From: CAZGXI01 sp964529715
Lineage (GTDB): Bacteria; Chloroflexota; Anaerolineae; Aggregatilineales; Ch27
DNA length: 64,000 nt
Direction: 5' to 3'
Assembly (NCBI GenBank): GCA_964529715.1
Contig: CAZGXI010000002.1
Coordinates: forward strand, 124,001-188,000
The position numbers and the translations under genes are program-made. Shown here in pieces: positions 57,364 to 64,000 of the stretch. The notes under the pieces are model-generated. The model ran no database searches, had not been told where the DNA came from, and saw only the letters and a program-made list of their open reading frames with translations. How positions within the stretch are numbered: position 1 is the stretch's first letter; each line of letters begins with the position of its first letter.

Positions 57364-59835
57364 GTGAAGCAGATCAGTTTGAACGGGGCCTGGGAGCTTC
57401 ACCGGGCAGACGATGCCACGTCGATCCCGGCGCAGGTGCCGGGCTGTGTCCACCTGGACCTGCTACGAGCAGGCAACATTCCAGACCCTTTCTACCGCGA
57501 TAACGAACTTCGCCTGCTATGGATCGGGGAGACGGATTGGGTCTACAGCCGGTCTTTCACCGCTCCCCCAGACTTTATGGCGCATGAGCACGTCTTGCTC
57601 GTCTGTCACGGCCTAGACACGCTGGCAACCATAACGGTCAACGGAATTGAAGTCGGCAAGACCGACAACATGTTCCGCCGCTGGGAATTGGATGTAAAAC
57701 CGTATCTCAGGATCGGCAAAAACACGCTGACGATCCGGTTCGACGCGCCGATGCCTTTCCTGCGCGCTCAGGAGGCCGAAAAAGGCGTGTTGCCCGCCTG
57801 GAGCGGCGACATCCGTTTGAACGGCGGCGGCTGGCTGCGCAAAGAACCCTGCAACTTCGGCTGGGACTGGGGACCGAAGGCCGTTACCAGTGGCATCTGG
57901 CGCGACATCGCTCTGATCGCTTTTGACACCCGTTTGACAGACATTCACATCCAGCAAGATCATCGTCCCGAAGGCATCGTTAACCTCAGCATTCAGGTCA
58001 CGGTCGAAGGCAGCGACGCCGCCGCCCTGCGGATTGAAGTCACCCAGGATGGCAAAGCCATCGCTGCGCAACAACAGCCCCTGTCCGGCGACCGCCAGGA
58101 CATGCAAATCGTGATCGACCATCCTCGCCTGTGGTGGGTCAACGGTATGGGCGAACAGCCTCTTTACGACGTGCTTATCCAGCTCATCGGCGCAAACGGC
58201 AACCTTCTTGACCAGGATATGCGACGGATCGGCCTGCGCACCCTCACGTTGGAACGCCACGCCGATGCGTGGGGCGAGTCGTTCTATTTCGCCGTCAACG
58301 GCGTGCCTTTCTTCGCCAAAGGCGCAAATTGGATTCCTGCCGATGTATTCGCCCCACGCCTGACCGCAGCCGACTACGAACGCCTGATCCGGAACGCCGC
58401 AGATGTCCATATGAATATGCTGCGCGTCTGGGGCGGTGGTATTTATGAACAGGATGTGTTCTACGACTTGTGCGACCGTTATGGGATCGCCATCTGGCAA
58501 GACTTCATGTTCTCCTGTGCAACTTACCCAGCCTTCGACGCGGCGTTTATGGATAACGTTCGCGCCGAAGCCGAAGACAACATCCGTCGCCTGCGCCACC
58601 ATCCCTGTCTGGCGCTGTGGTGCGGCAACAATGAACTGGAACAGGGTCTGGTCGGCTCCAAATGGACCGAACACACCATGAGTTGGGAGGATTACAGCAA
58701 GCTGTTCGACGTCTTGCTGCCTGATGCCGTGCATACCTTCGATCCAGAGCGCGCCTACTGGCCGTGCAGCCCCCATACCCCCGTCGGCGAACGCACATAC
58801 TGGATGAGTCCTGACAGCGGCGACGCGCACCTGTGGGCCGTGTGGCACGGCAAAGAGCCGTTCGAGTGGTATCGCACCTGCCTCCACCGCTTTGCCAGCG
58901 AATTCGGCTTTCAGTCGTTCCCCGAACCGGCGACCGTTTCGACCTTTACCGAGCCGGGAGATCGCAACATCACCAGCTACGTCATGGAGCATCACCAGCG
59001 GAGTGGCATCGGCAACAGCACCATCATTCACTATATGCTCGACTGGTTCCGCCTGCCGACCTCGTTCGAGTCCACCCTCTGGCTGAGCCAGATTCTCCAA
59101 GGCATGGCGATCAAATACGCGGTCGAACACTGGCGGCGCAACATGCCGCGCACGATGGGCACGCTCTACTGGCAGTTAAACGACTGCTGGCCCGCCCCAA
59201 GCTGGTCCTCGATTGACTCGCTCGGTCGCTGGAAGGCCCTGCACTACCTGGCACGGCACTTTTACGCGCCGCTGCTCATTTCCGGCATCGAAGACCCAGA
59301 GGCCGGGACGGTAGATATTCACATCACAAGCGACCTGGGCGAGATGCGGCAGGGTGTGGTGACGTGGGTGGTGACGACGGCAGCAGGGGACGTGATCGAA
59401 CAGGGTCGGCAGGCTGTTTCCATCGCGCCCCGGCAAAACAGCAGGGTCAAGACCCTGCGTCTGACAGACCATCTTACAGTCTATGGGCCGCGCAATCTGC
59501 TCGTCTGGCTGACGCTGGCGATCGATGAAACGACCATCTCCTCAAATCTGGTGCTGTTTGCGCGTCCCAAGCACCTGAATCTCGCCGATCCGGATATTGA
59601 CGTGGCAGTTCAGCCCGCCGGAAACGGCTCGTACCGGGTCGAACTGACGGCCAGGCGGCCCGCGCTGTGGGTCTGGGTTACTCTGCCCGGCGGCGCGGCG
59701 CTCTCCGATAACTTCTTCCACCTGCGCCCCGGCGAGCCGAAAATCCTGACCGTCACACCAGACACAGACACCCCGGCAGATCGGTTGGCGGAAGAACTGC
59801 GCGTCCGTTCGCTGATCGATACCTACACCACCTGA
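57364..59835 (+). CDS. Beta-mannosidase, glycoside hydrolase family 2
   Basis: An 823-residue retaining glycosidase. Order: sugar-binding jelly roll (LNGAWELHRADD, FNWGWDWGPKAVTSGIWR-like segment), Ig-like domain, TIM barrel (WIPADVFAPRL, MNMLRVWGGGIYEQDVFYDL), C-terminal beta domains. The acid/base is Glu424 in CGNNELEQG and the nucleophile Glu513 in SEFGFQSFPE, both in place. No signal peptide is seen, so it acts inside the cell on short mannosides. GTG at 57364 follows GGAGAGAGCGACC. Divergent from the DUF35 pair; separate in function from the neighbouring mevalonate genes. Confidence 0.94.
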   Translation: MKQISLNGAWELHRADDATSIPAQVPGCVHLDLLRAGNIPDPFYRDNELRLLWIGETDWVYSRSFTAPPDFMAHEHVLLVCHGLDTLATITVNGIEVGKTDNMFRRWELDVKPYLRIGKNTLTIRFDAPMPFLRAQEAEKGVLPAWSGDIRLNGGGWLRKEPCNFGWDWGPKAVTSGIWRDIALIAFDTRLTDIHIQQDHRPEGIVNLSIQVTVEGSDAAALRIEVTQDGKAIAAQQQPLSGDRQDMQIVIDHPRLWWVNGMGEQPLYDVLIQLIGANGNLLDQDMRRIGLRTLTLERHADAWGESFYFAVNGVPFFAKGANWIPADVFAPRLTAADYERLIRNAADVHMNMLRVWGGGIYEQDVFYDLCDRYGIAIWQDFMFSCATYPAFDAAFMDNVRAEAEDNIRRLRHHPCLALWCGNNELEQGLVGSKWTEHTMSWEDYSKLFDVLLPDAVHTFDPERAYWPCSPHTPVGERTYWMSPDSGDAHLWAVWHGKEPFEWYRTCLHRFASEFGFQSFPEPATVSTFTEPGDRNITSYVMEHHQRSGIGNSTIIHYMLDWFRLPTSFESTLWLSQILQGMAIKYAVEHWRRNMPRTMGTLYWQLNDCWPAPSWSSIDSLGRWKALHYLARHFYAPLLISGIEDPEAGTVDIHITSDLGEMRQGVVTWVVTTAAGDVIEQGRQAVSIAPRQNSRVKTLRLTDHLTVYGPRNLLVWLTLAIDETTISSNLVLFARPKHLNLADPDIDVAVQPAGNGSYRVELTARRPALWVWVTLPGGAALSDNFFHLRPGEPKILTVTPDTDTPADRLAEELRVRSLIDTYTT

Positions 59836-59847
59836 TGCCCGTCACCG

Positions 59848-59879
59848 GCGGGCCGCTCATGTCCGGGTGAGTGGCCCGC
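59848..59879. terminator. Bidirectional terminator between GH2 and HMG-CoA synthase
   Basis: GCGGGCCGCTCA (59848-59859) pairs with TGAGTGGCCCGC (59868-59879), one G-T pair, 8-nt loop, between two convergent genes. Confidence 0.7.
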
Positions 59880-59884
59880 TGTTG

Positions 59885-60973
59885 CTAATCCATCTTCAAT
59901 TTGCTGCGGAAGCGGGTGTACAGCGCGTAGTCGATCTCGGTGCGGCGCGCGATGTAGTCCCGCACGGTGGGGGCGCGGCCCACCGCCTCGCGGATGCGAT
60001 CCGTCACCAGGATGTCGAAGGCGTCTGACCCGGCACCACTGCCGTAGCTGACCATCAGGATGCGCTCACCCGGCTGCGCCACGTCCAACGTCGCCGCCAG
60101 GCCAATCAGGCTGCTGCCCGCGTAAACGTTGCCGATCTCGCCAGAGAGCAGTCCCGGCTTCCACTGCGGCGATTTGAAGCCAAGCATCCCGGCGGCACGT
60201 GTGGGGAACTTGACGTTGGGTTGATGCAAAACCACGTAGGTATAGTCCTGCGCCGTCGTGCCCATCTGCCGCATCAACGTCTGCGCGGCGCTGAGCACAT
60301 GCTTGAAATAAGCCGGCTCGCCGGTGAAGCGGTCGCCGTGACTGGGGTACTCTTCGTGTGGCCGCCGCCAGAAATCCGGTGTATCGGTGACAAAGCTGTA
60401 GCTGCTCTGGATAACGGCCAGCGATTCTGCCGCCGGGCCGAGGATGTACGCCGCGCCGCCTGCCGCCGCCGTATATTCCAGCGCGTCGCCGGGACGCCCC
60501 TGCGCAATGTCCATGCCAATGCTCAGCGCATAGTCGGCCATGCCGCTGCCGACGAAGCCGATGGCCGCTTGCATCGCCTCCGAACCGGCCTTACAGGCAA
60601 ACTCCCAGTCGCCCGCCTGGATATTGGACGACGCACCGATGCTCTCGGCGACGATGGTGCTGGTCGGCTTGACAGCATAGGGATGGCTCTCCGAACCGAC
60701 CCACACGGCGCGCAGACAACGTGGATCGATCCTGGCGCGGGCAACGGCATTACGCGCCGCCTCGATGGACATGGTTGCTACATCCTCGTCCAGCCCGGCG
60801 ACGGCTTTTTCCTTGACGGGCGACTCGCTCATGCCGCCGGTCCAGACACGAGCGATCTCGCGCCCCGGCAGGCGGTAGCGCGGCACATAAGCGCCGTAAC
60901 CGACGATCCCCACCGGGCGATCCGGTTGGAGCAACGACGCATCGTTCAGGGGATGATGCTGAGAAGTAGTCAT
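59885..60973 (-). CDS. Hydroxymethylglutaryl-CoA synthase, archaeal type
   Basis: A 362-residue thiolase-fold enzyme that condenses acetyl-CoA and acetoacetyl-CoA to HMG-CoA for the mevalonate pathway. VGIVGYGAYVPRYRLPG near the start, the catalytic Cys117 in WEFACKAGSEAMQ, and VLHQPNVKFP with a catalytic His are typical of the archaeal group rather than of MvaS from Gram-positive cocci. ATG at 60973 follows GGAG. It lies 71 bases after HMG-CoA reductase in the same direction. Archaeal relatives need a DUF35 partner; a split one is at 56571-57106. Confidence 0.92.
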   Translation of the reverse strand: MTTSQHHPLNDASLLQPDRPVGIVGYGAYVPRYRLPGREIARVWTGGMSESPVKEKAVAGLDEDVATMSIEAARNAVARARIDPRCLRAVWVGSESHPYAVKPTSTIVAESIGASSNIQAGDWEFACKAGSEAMQAAIGFVGSGMADYALSIGMDIAQGRPGDALEYTAAAGGAAYILGPAAESLAVIQSSYSFVTDTPDFWRRPHEEYPSHGDRFTGEPAYFKHVLSAAQTLMRQMGTTAQDYTYVVLHQPNVKFPTRAAGMLGFKSPQWKPGLLSGEIGNVYAGSSLIGLAATLDVAQPGERILMVSYGSGAGSDAFDILVTDRIREAVGRAPTVRDYIARRTEIDYALYTRFRSKLKMD

Positions 60974-61044
60974 ACTGGCTAAAACTCCACTCACACTCAC
61001 TTGAGAGACAAGGCTGTCCTGATCAAGCTCTTCACCACTGCCGG

Positions 61045-62337
61045 CTAATGGCCCAGTTCCTTCACCAGTTCCCTGGCCCGATCCAGACGGATGGCATCCT
61101 CTGCGATCATGGCTTCCACCACACGCTGGATCAGGTCGCCGCTGGCCCCGGCGGCAACCGCCACCTGGCGGGCGTGCAGGCGCATGTGCCCGCGCTGGAT
61201 GCCCTCCGTCGCCAGAGCGCGAATGGCAGCCAGGTTTTGCGCCAGACCGACCGAGACCATCACCTCAGCCAGCTCACGTGCACCCTGCACGCCGAGAATC
61301 TTCAGCGCGACTTTCGCCGTCGGATGGACGCGCGTCGCTCCGCCAATCGTGCCGACGGCCACTGGCACAGTCAGCCGCCCGCGCAAACTGCCATCGTCGT
61401 CAGACCACCATTCGGTCAGGCTGGTGTAACGGCCTTCCCTGGCAGCGAAGGCGTGCGCCCCGGCTTCCAAGGCACGCCAGTCGTTGCCGGTAGCGATACA
61501 CAGTGCATCCATGCCGTTCATCACGCCCTTGTTATGCGTCGCTGCACGGTATGGATCGGCGGCGGCAAAGGCGTAGGCTTCCACAATGCCCCGCACCACG
61601 TCCGCCCCGGAAAGCTGGTCAGTTTCGAGTTCATCTGGCGGAATGGTGCACTCTGCCGTCGCCAGGCGGTGATCGGCCAGATTGCTCAGGATGCGCAAGT
61701 TCGCCCGCCCGCCGGTCACGTTCTCGATCAGGGGGGCGAGGCGCTCGCAAGCCGTGTTGATGGTGTTGGCACCCATCGCGTCGCGCACGTCATAGAGCAG
61801 ATGCACGATCAACATCGGGCCGGCAGGCGTGTCTAGCAGCGGGCGCACCTGAATATCCCGCGCGCCGCCGCCGAGTTCAACGATAGTCAGGTCACAACAG
61901 TTGGCCTCATAGAGCAGTTGCTCCCGGATCGCCATCACCGCGCCCGCCGCCACGTACACATCCGCCACGTCGAGCACCTGAATCTGCCCGATCATCACGG
62001 GATCGTCGCTGCTGGCGACGAACCCCCCGCCGCCACGCGCCAACTTCGCGGCGTAGCTGACGCCGGCGACGACAGACGGCTCTTCCACCACCATCGGGAT
62101 CAGATAATCACGCCCGTTAATCAGAAAATTGGTAGCGATGCCCAACGGCAACGCATAAACACCGACCACGTTCTCGATCATGTGATCGGCCTGCGTGGCG
62201 TTCAACCCGGCCACGCCCAACAGAACCGCCTGTTCGCTCGGCTCCAGACCCGCCCATTGGCTGACGATGGCCGCCCGTTCTGGCAACGGGCGCTTGAAGA
62301 AACCGGGCAGACGCGAAGAACGCTGTTGATCGGACAT
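61045..62337 (-). CDS. Hydroxymethylglutaryl-CoA reductase, class II
   Basis: A 430-residue enzyme that reduces HMG-CoA to mevalonate. ENVVGVYALPLGIATNFLIN with the catalytic Glu, EEPSVVAGVSYAAKLAR, NKGVMNGMDAL with the Lys and GHMRLHARQVA with the His are the class II pattern; there is no membrane domain. TRVHPTAKVALKILG is also family-typical. First gene of a two-gene operon with HMG-CoA synthase. ATG at 62337; upstream carries the 17-bp motif shared with the DUF35 genes. Later mevalonate enzymes are not in the window. Confidence 0.94.
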   Translation of the reverse strand: MSDQQRSSRLPGFFKRPLPERAAIVSQWAGLEPSEQAVLLGVAGLNATQADHMIENVVGVYALPLGIATNFLINGRDYLIPMVVEEPSVVAGVSYAAKLARGGGGFVASSDDPVMIGQIQVLDVADVYVAAGAVMAIREQLLYEANCCDLTIVELGGGARDIQVRPLLDTPAGPMLIVHLLYDVRDAMGANTINTACERLAPLIENVTGGRANLRILSNLADHRLATAECTIPPDELETDQLSGADVVRGIVEAYAFAAADPYRAATHNKGVMNGMDALCIATGNDWRALEAGAHAFAAREGRYTSLTEWWSDDDGSLRGRLTVPVAVGTIGGATRVHPTAKVALKILGVQGARELAEVMVSVGLAQNLAAIRALATEGIQRGHMRLHARQVAVAAGASGDLIQRVVEAMIAEDAIRLDRARELVKELGH

Positions 62338-62382
62338 AGATGTACGCCGTCCTTTGCTACGTCGGGTATGCTATCCCCTATT

Positions 62383-62399
62383 CACTCTCAAAAGCTATC
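62383..62399 (-). promoter_or_regulatory. 17-bp shared upstream motif, HMG-CoA reductase copy
   Basis: CACTCTCAAAAGCTATC, identical to 57177-57193, lies 46 bases before the HMG-CoA reductase start. On the minus strand GGATAGC is repeated 24 bases further on (GGATAGC...GGATAGC), bracketing a likely promoter. Confidence 0.6.
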
Positions 62400-62425
62400 C
62401 AATCGTGGGCAACCCAGCCGGCCCT

Positions 62426-62974
62426 TTACTCAGGGGCCGGCACACCGGCATAGACGGCGATTCGCTTCCAGCAGACCGCCTCTCTGCCAGACAACCCCCA
62501 TTGTAGATGATCCGGGAAAAATTCACCCTCAGCCGCGCGCTCGCGGTTCAGGCGCAACACACTGCGTCCCTCGGCCATGTCGAGACGAAGTTCATTCCGA
62601 CCGGCGTGGATATGATGGAACGGGATCGTCTGCTCACCGTAGCGATAGTAGCCGGGCGGCAACACTTCCCAGCGCAGCCCGGCTTCCGGCGACTCCAGCC
62701 AGACTCCCCAGGATACCAACGTATCCGGGCCGTTTTGCGCTTCGGCGGCAAGCTCCAGGGTGAATGGCAGCGACAGGCGGGGCAATTGCAGCCCCTCTAC
62801 GTCCAGGCAGGCCGCCAACGGCGCCTCCACGGACCAGCGCAGCGGCCCAGCACGAGGGGGGTCTGCCGCGCCACCGGCCAACAGAATTGCGCCGACCAAG
62901 CCGATCAGGGCAACTCCGATCAGACTCAACACCGCCAGCCGCCACAGCCAGCACGGCGCATCCGTAACGTCCAC
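62426..62974 (-). CDS. Hypothetical membrane-anchored protein
   Basis: A 182-residue protein with one N-terminal membrane helix (about 14-34) and an extracytoplasmic beta-rich domain. The domain has LELAAEAQNGPDTLVSWGVWLE and YYRYGEQTIPFHHIH, a jelly-roll-like pattern reminiscent of carbohydrate-binding or DUF1080-type sandwiches. I do not recognise the family. It begins 7 bases after the MFS gene on the same strand and is probably co-transcribed with it. Confidence 0.7.
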   Translation of the reverse strand: MDVTDAPCWLWRLAVLSLIGVALIGLVGAILLAGGAADPPRAGPLRWSVEAPLAACLDVEGLQLPRLSLPFTLELAAEAQNGPDTLVSWGVWLESPEAGLRWEVLPPGYYRYGEQTIPFHHIHAGRNELRLDMAEGRSVLRLNRERAAEGEFFPDHLQWGLSGREAVCWKRIAVYAGVPAPE

Positions 62975-62981
62975 AGTGATT

Positions 62982-64000
62982 TCAGCGTCCCGGCTGGACC
63001 GCCTCGGTGGGATCGTGAACCCGCGCCGTGTACCAGAGGCCCAGAGTCATCAGCCCTGCCGCCAGCAGAAACAGGCCATCATAGCCGATCAAAGAGACCA
63101 GCGCCCCCTGCGCCGCGCTGAGATAGAACGCGATCCCGAAGATGGTGTTTGCCAGTCCCAGATACAAGGGACGCTCACCTTCTGGAGATAGGTTGAGGTT
63201 AAGTGCGGTCATGCTGATGGCCGTCGCGCCATTGAAAATCGCCAGCAAGATGAACACACCGGTAAAATACGGCAACACGGCATCCTCCGCCACACCGATC
63301 ACCCCGGCGATCAGGATCATCACCAAAGCCAACACACCCAGCGCGACGGCGATCAGGCTCAGGCGGCGGTTGCCCAGTCGCAGGCTCAGCCAGCCGCTGA
63401 CCGCGACGGCGATCAGGCCAAAGGCGGTATCGGCGATGAGAAAGACGGCAGCGGCGCTGAGTGGCAGCCCGAAACGCCCCTGGGCATAAACAACGATCAG
63501 CGGCGCGACCCCGGCAGCCAGTTGCAGTGCCACCCGCGCTAAGATGAAGCGGCGGTAGAGAGCGTCGTCTTGCCAGATGCGCCGGATTGCGCCCCACTGC
63601 CCACGCAGACCGGGCGGGGCAGCCTGACGCAGCGACACGGCAGGCTCCCGCACAGCCTGGAAGAGCATCAGCCCGGCGATCACAAAAACCAGCGCAATGG
63701 TAAACAGCAGCGTGAAATTGTGTGGAAAATCCAGCGGAAACGCCGGGTTGAGAATCCAATTTACCAGGGCGCTCGCCCCCAGCGCCACAACCCCACCTGC
63801 CCCCAGCCGCCAGCTAAAGTACAGCCCACGCAGCCGGGGCGGGATCACCCGACCCACAATCTCCATAAACGCCAGACCGCCTACACCGGAAACCAGAGGA
63901 TAGCTCACCAGGAAAAAGAACAGGCACAGGACCAACGCATTCGGATCACGCAGAAAGAGCATCCCCGCCAAGAGCACCATCCAGGCCACACACCGCCCTA
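62982..64000 (-). CDS. MFS transporter, N-terminus cut by the window edge
   Basis: The visible 339 residues form about nine membrane helices of a major facilitator-type transporter; the frame stays open to the right edge, so the start lies beyond it. VIPPRLRGLYFSWRLGAGG is the loop between helices in which the RG/R motif of MFS proteins occurs, and WLSLRLGNRRLSLIAVALG is the second-half counterpart. No substrate can be named. It precedes a small anchored protein in an operon. Confidence 0.82.
   Translation of the reverse strand, partial: GRCVAWMVLLAGMLFLRDPNALVLCLFFFLVSYPLVSGVGGLAFMEIVGRVIPPRLRGLYFSWRLGAGGVVALGASALVNWILNPAFPLDFPHNFTLLFTIALVFVIAGLMLFQAVREPAVSLRQAAPPGLRGQWGAIRRIWQDDALYRRFILARVALQLAAGVAPLIVVYAQGRFGLPLSAAAVFLIADTAFGLIAVAVSGWLSLRLGNRRLSLIAVALGVLALVMILIAGVIGVAEDAVLPYFTGVFILLAIFNGATAISMTALNLNLSPEGERPLYLGLANTIFGIAFYLSAAQGALVSLIGYDGLFLLAAGLMTLGLWYTARVHDPTEAVQPGR

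Noticed and set aside
1..64000. tRNA, rRNA, CRISPR arrays, transposases and phage genes
   Set aside because: I looked for T-arm-like sequences, spaced repeats and transposase or integrase motifs and found none I could support; a model-based scan was not possible.

Overview
The window is GC-rich, densely coded bacterial DNA. Its gene content resembles a Chloroflexota member of the Anaerolineae type, though no marker gene here proves this. Supporting signs are a glycine decarboxylase split into PA and PB, a fused SHMT-GcvT, a MurF-Alr fusion, many secreted SH3/LysM proteins with Thr-Pro linkers, a solitary Flp pilin, and an archaeal-type HMG-CoA synthase with a DUF35 partner. I saw no rRNA, tRNA, CRISPR array, prophage or insertion sequence.

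Layout. 1-1.3 kb: 5' end of an EF-G-like GTPase and a PfkB sugar kinase. 1.4-7.2 kb: metal P-type ATPase with a strong promoter, then a YcgR/YcgQ-like permease pair and a WD40-type propeller. 7.3-7.8 kb: a tiny C2HC zinc-finger protein and a Flp pilin. 8-11.1 kb: SHMT-GcvT fusion. 11.8-16.3 kb: tandemly duplicated pair of a GT-C membrane glycosyltransferase and a membrane-anchored partner. 16.4-19.9 kb (minus): tandem glycine riboswitch with terminator, then gcvH-gcvPA-gcvPB. 20-25.4 kb: MurF/Alr fusion, divergent tgt, uppP and a PstS-like lipoprotein. 25.5-28.2 kb: three secreted SH3 proteins. 28.3-29.7 kb: DUF3048 protein with a Thr-Pro tract. 29.9-33 kb: small membrane protein, MBOAT acyltransferase and SGNH-like protein, probably a surface O-acylation unit. 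33-37.8 kb (minus): STAS-like protein, queG, UbiA prenyltransferase, TPR protein. 37.9-40.9 kb: uvrA. 41-44.8 kb (minus): membrane caspase-like protein, PIG-L deacetylase, helical protein. 45-47.7 kb: histidine phosphatase and another SH3 protein. 47.8-54.4 kb: Gfo/Idh oxidoreductase, methyltransferase, lipoprotein, MMPL transporter, GT1 glycosyltransferase. 54.4-54.85 kb: no obvious protein gene, but a promoter and two terminator hairpins pointing right, so a candidate small RNA locus. 54.85-64 kb: NUDIX hydrolase, LysM lipoprotein, split DUF35 pair, GH2 beta-mannosidase, HMG-CoA synthase and reductase, a small membrane protein and a truncated MFS transporter.

How the genes work together. 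GcvH, GcvPA, GcvPB and SHMT-GcvT together supply three of the four glycine cleavage proteins plus serine formation; no L-protein gene is present. HMG-CoA synthase and reductase are early mevalonate enzymes. The DUF35 pair resembles the archaeal scaffold that joins thiolase to HMG-CoA synthase, and a 17-bp identical sequence lies upstream of both loci. MurF/Alr and UppP serve cell-wall synthesis; Tgt and QueG serve queuosine synthesis. Promoters repeatedly show a YGCTAYRAT -10 element, often of the extended -10 (TGC) type, and two lie so close to the start codon that leaderless transcripts are likely.
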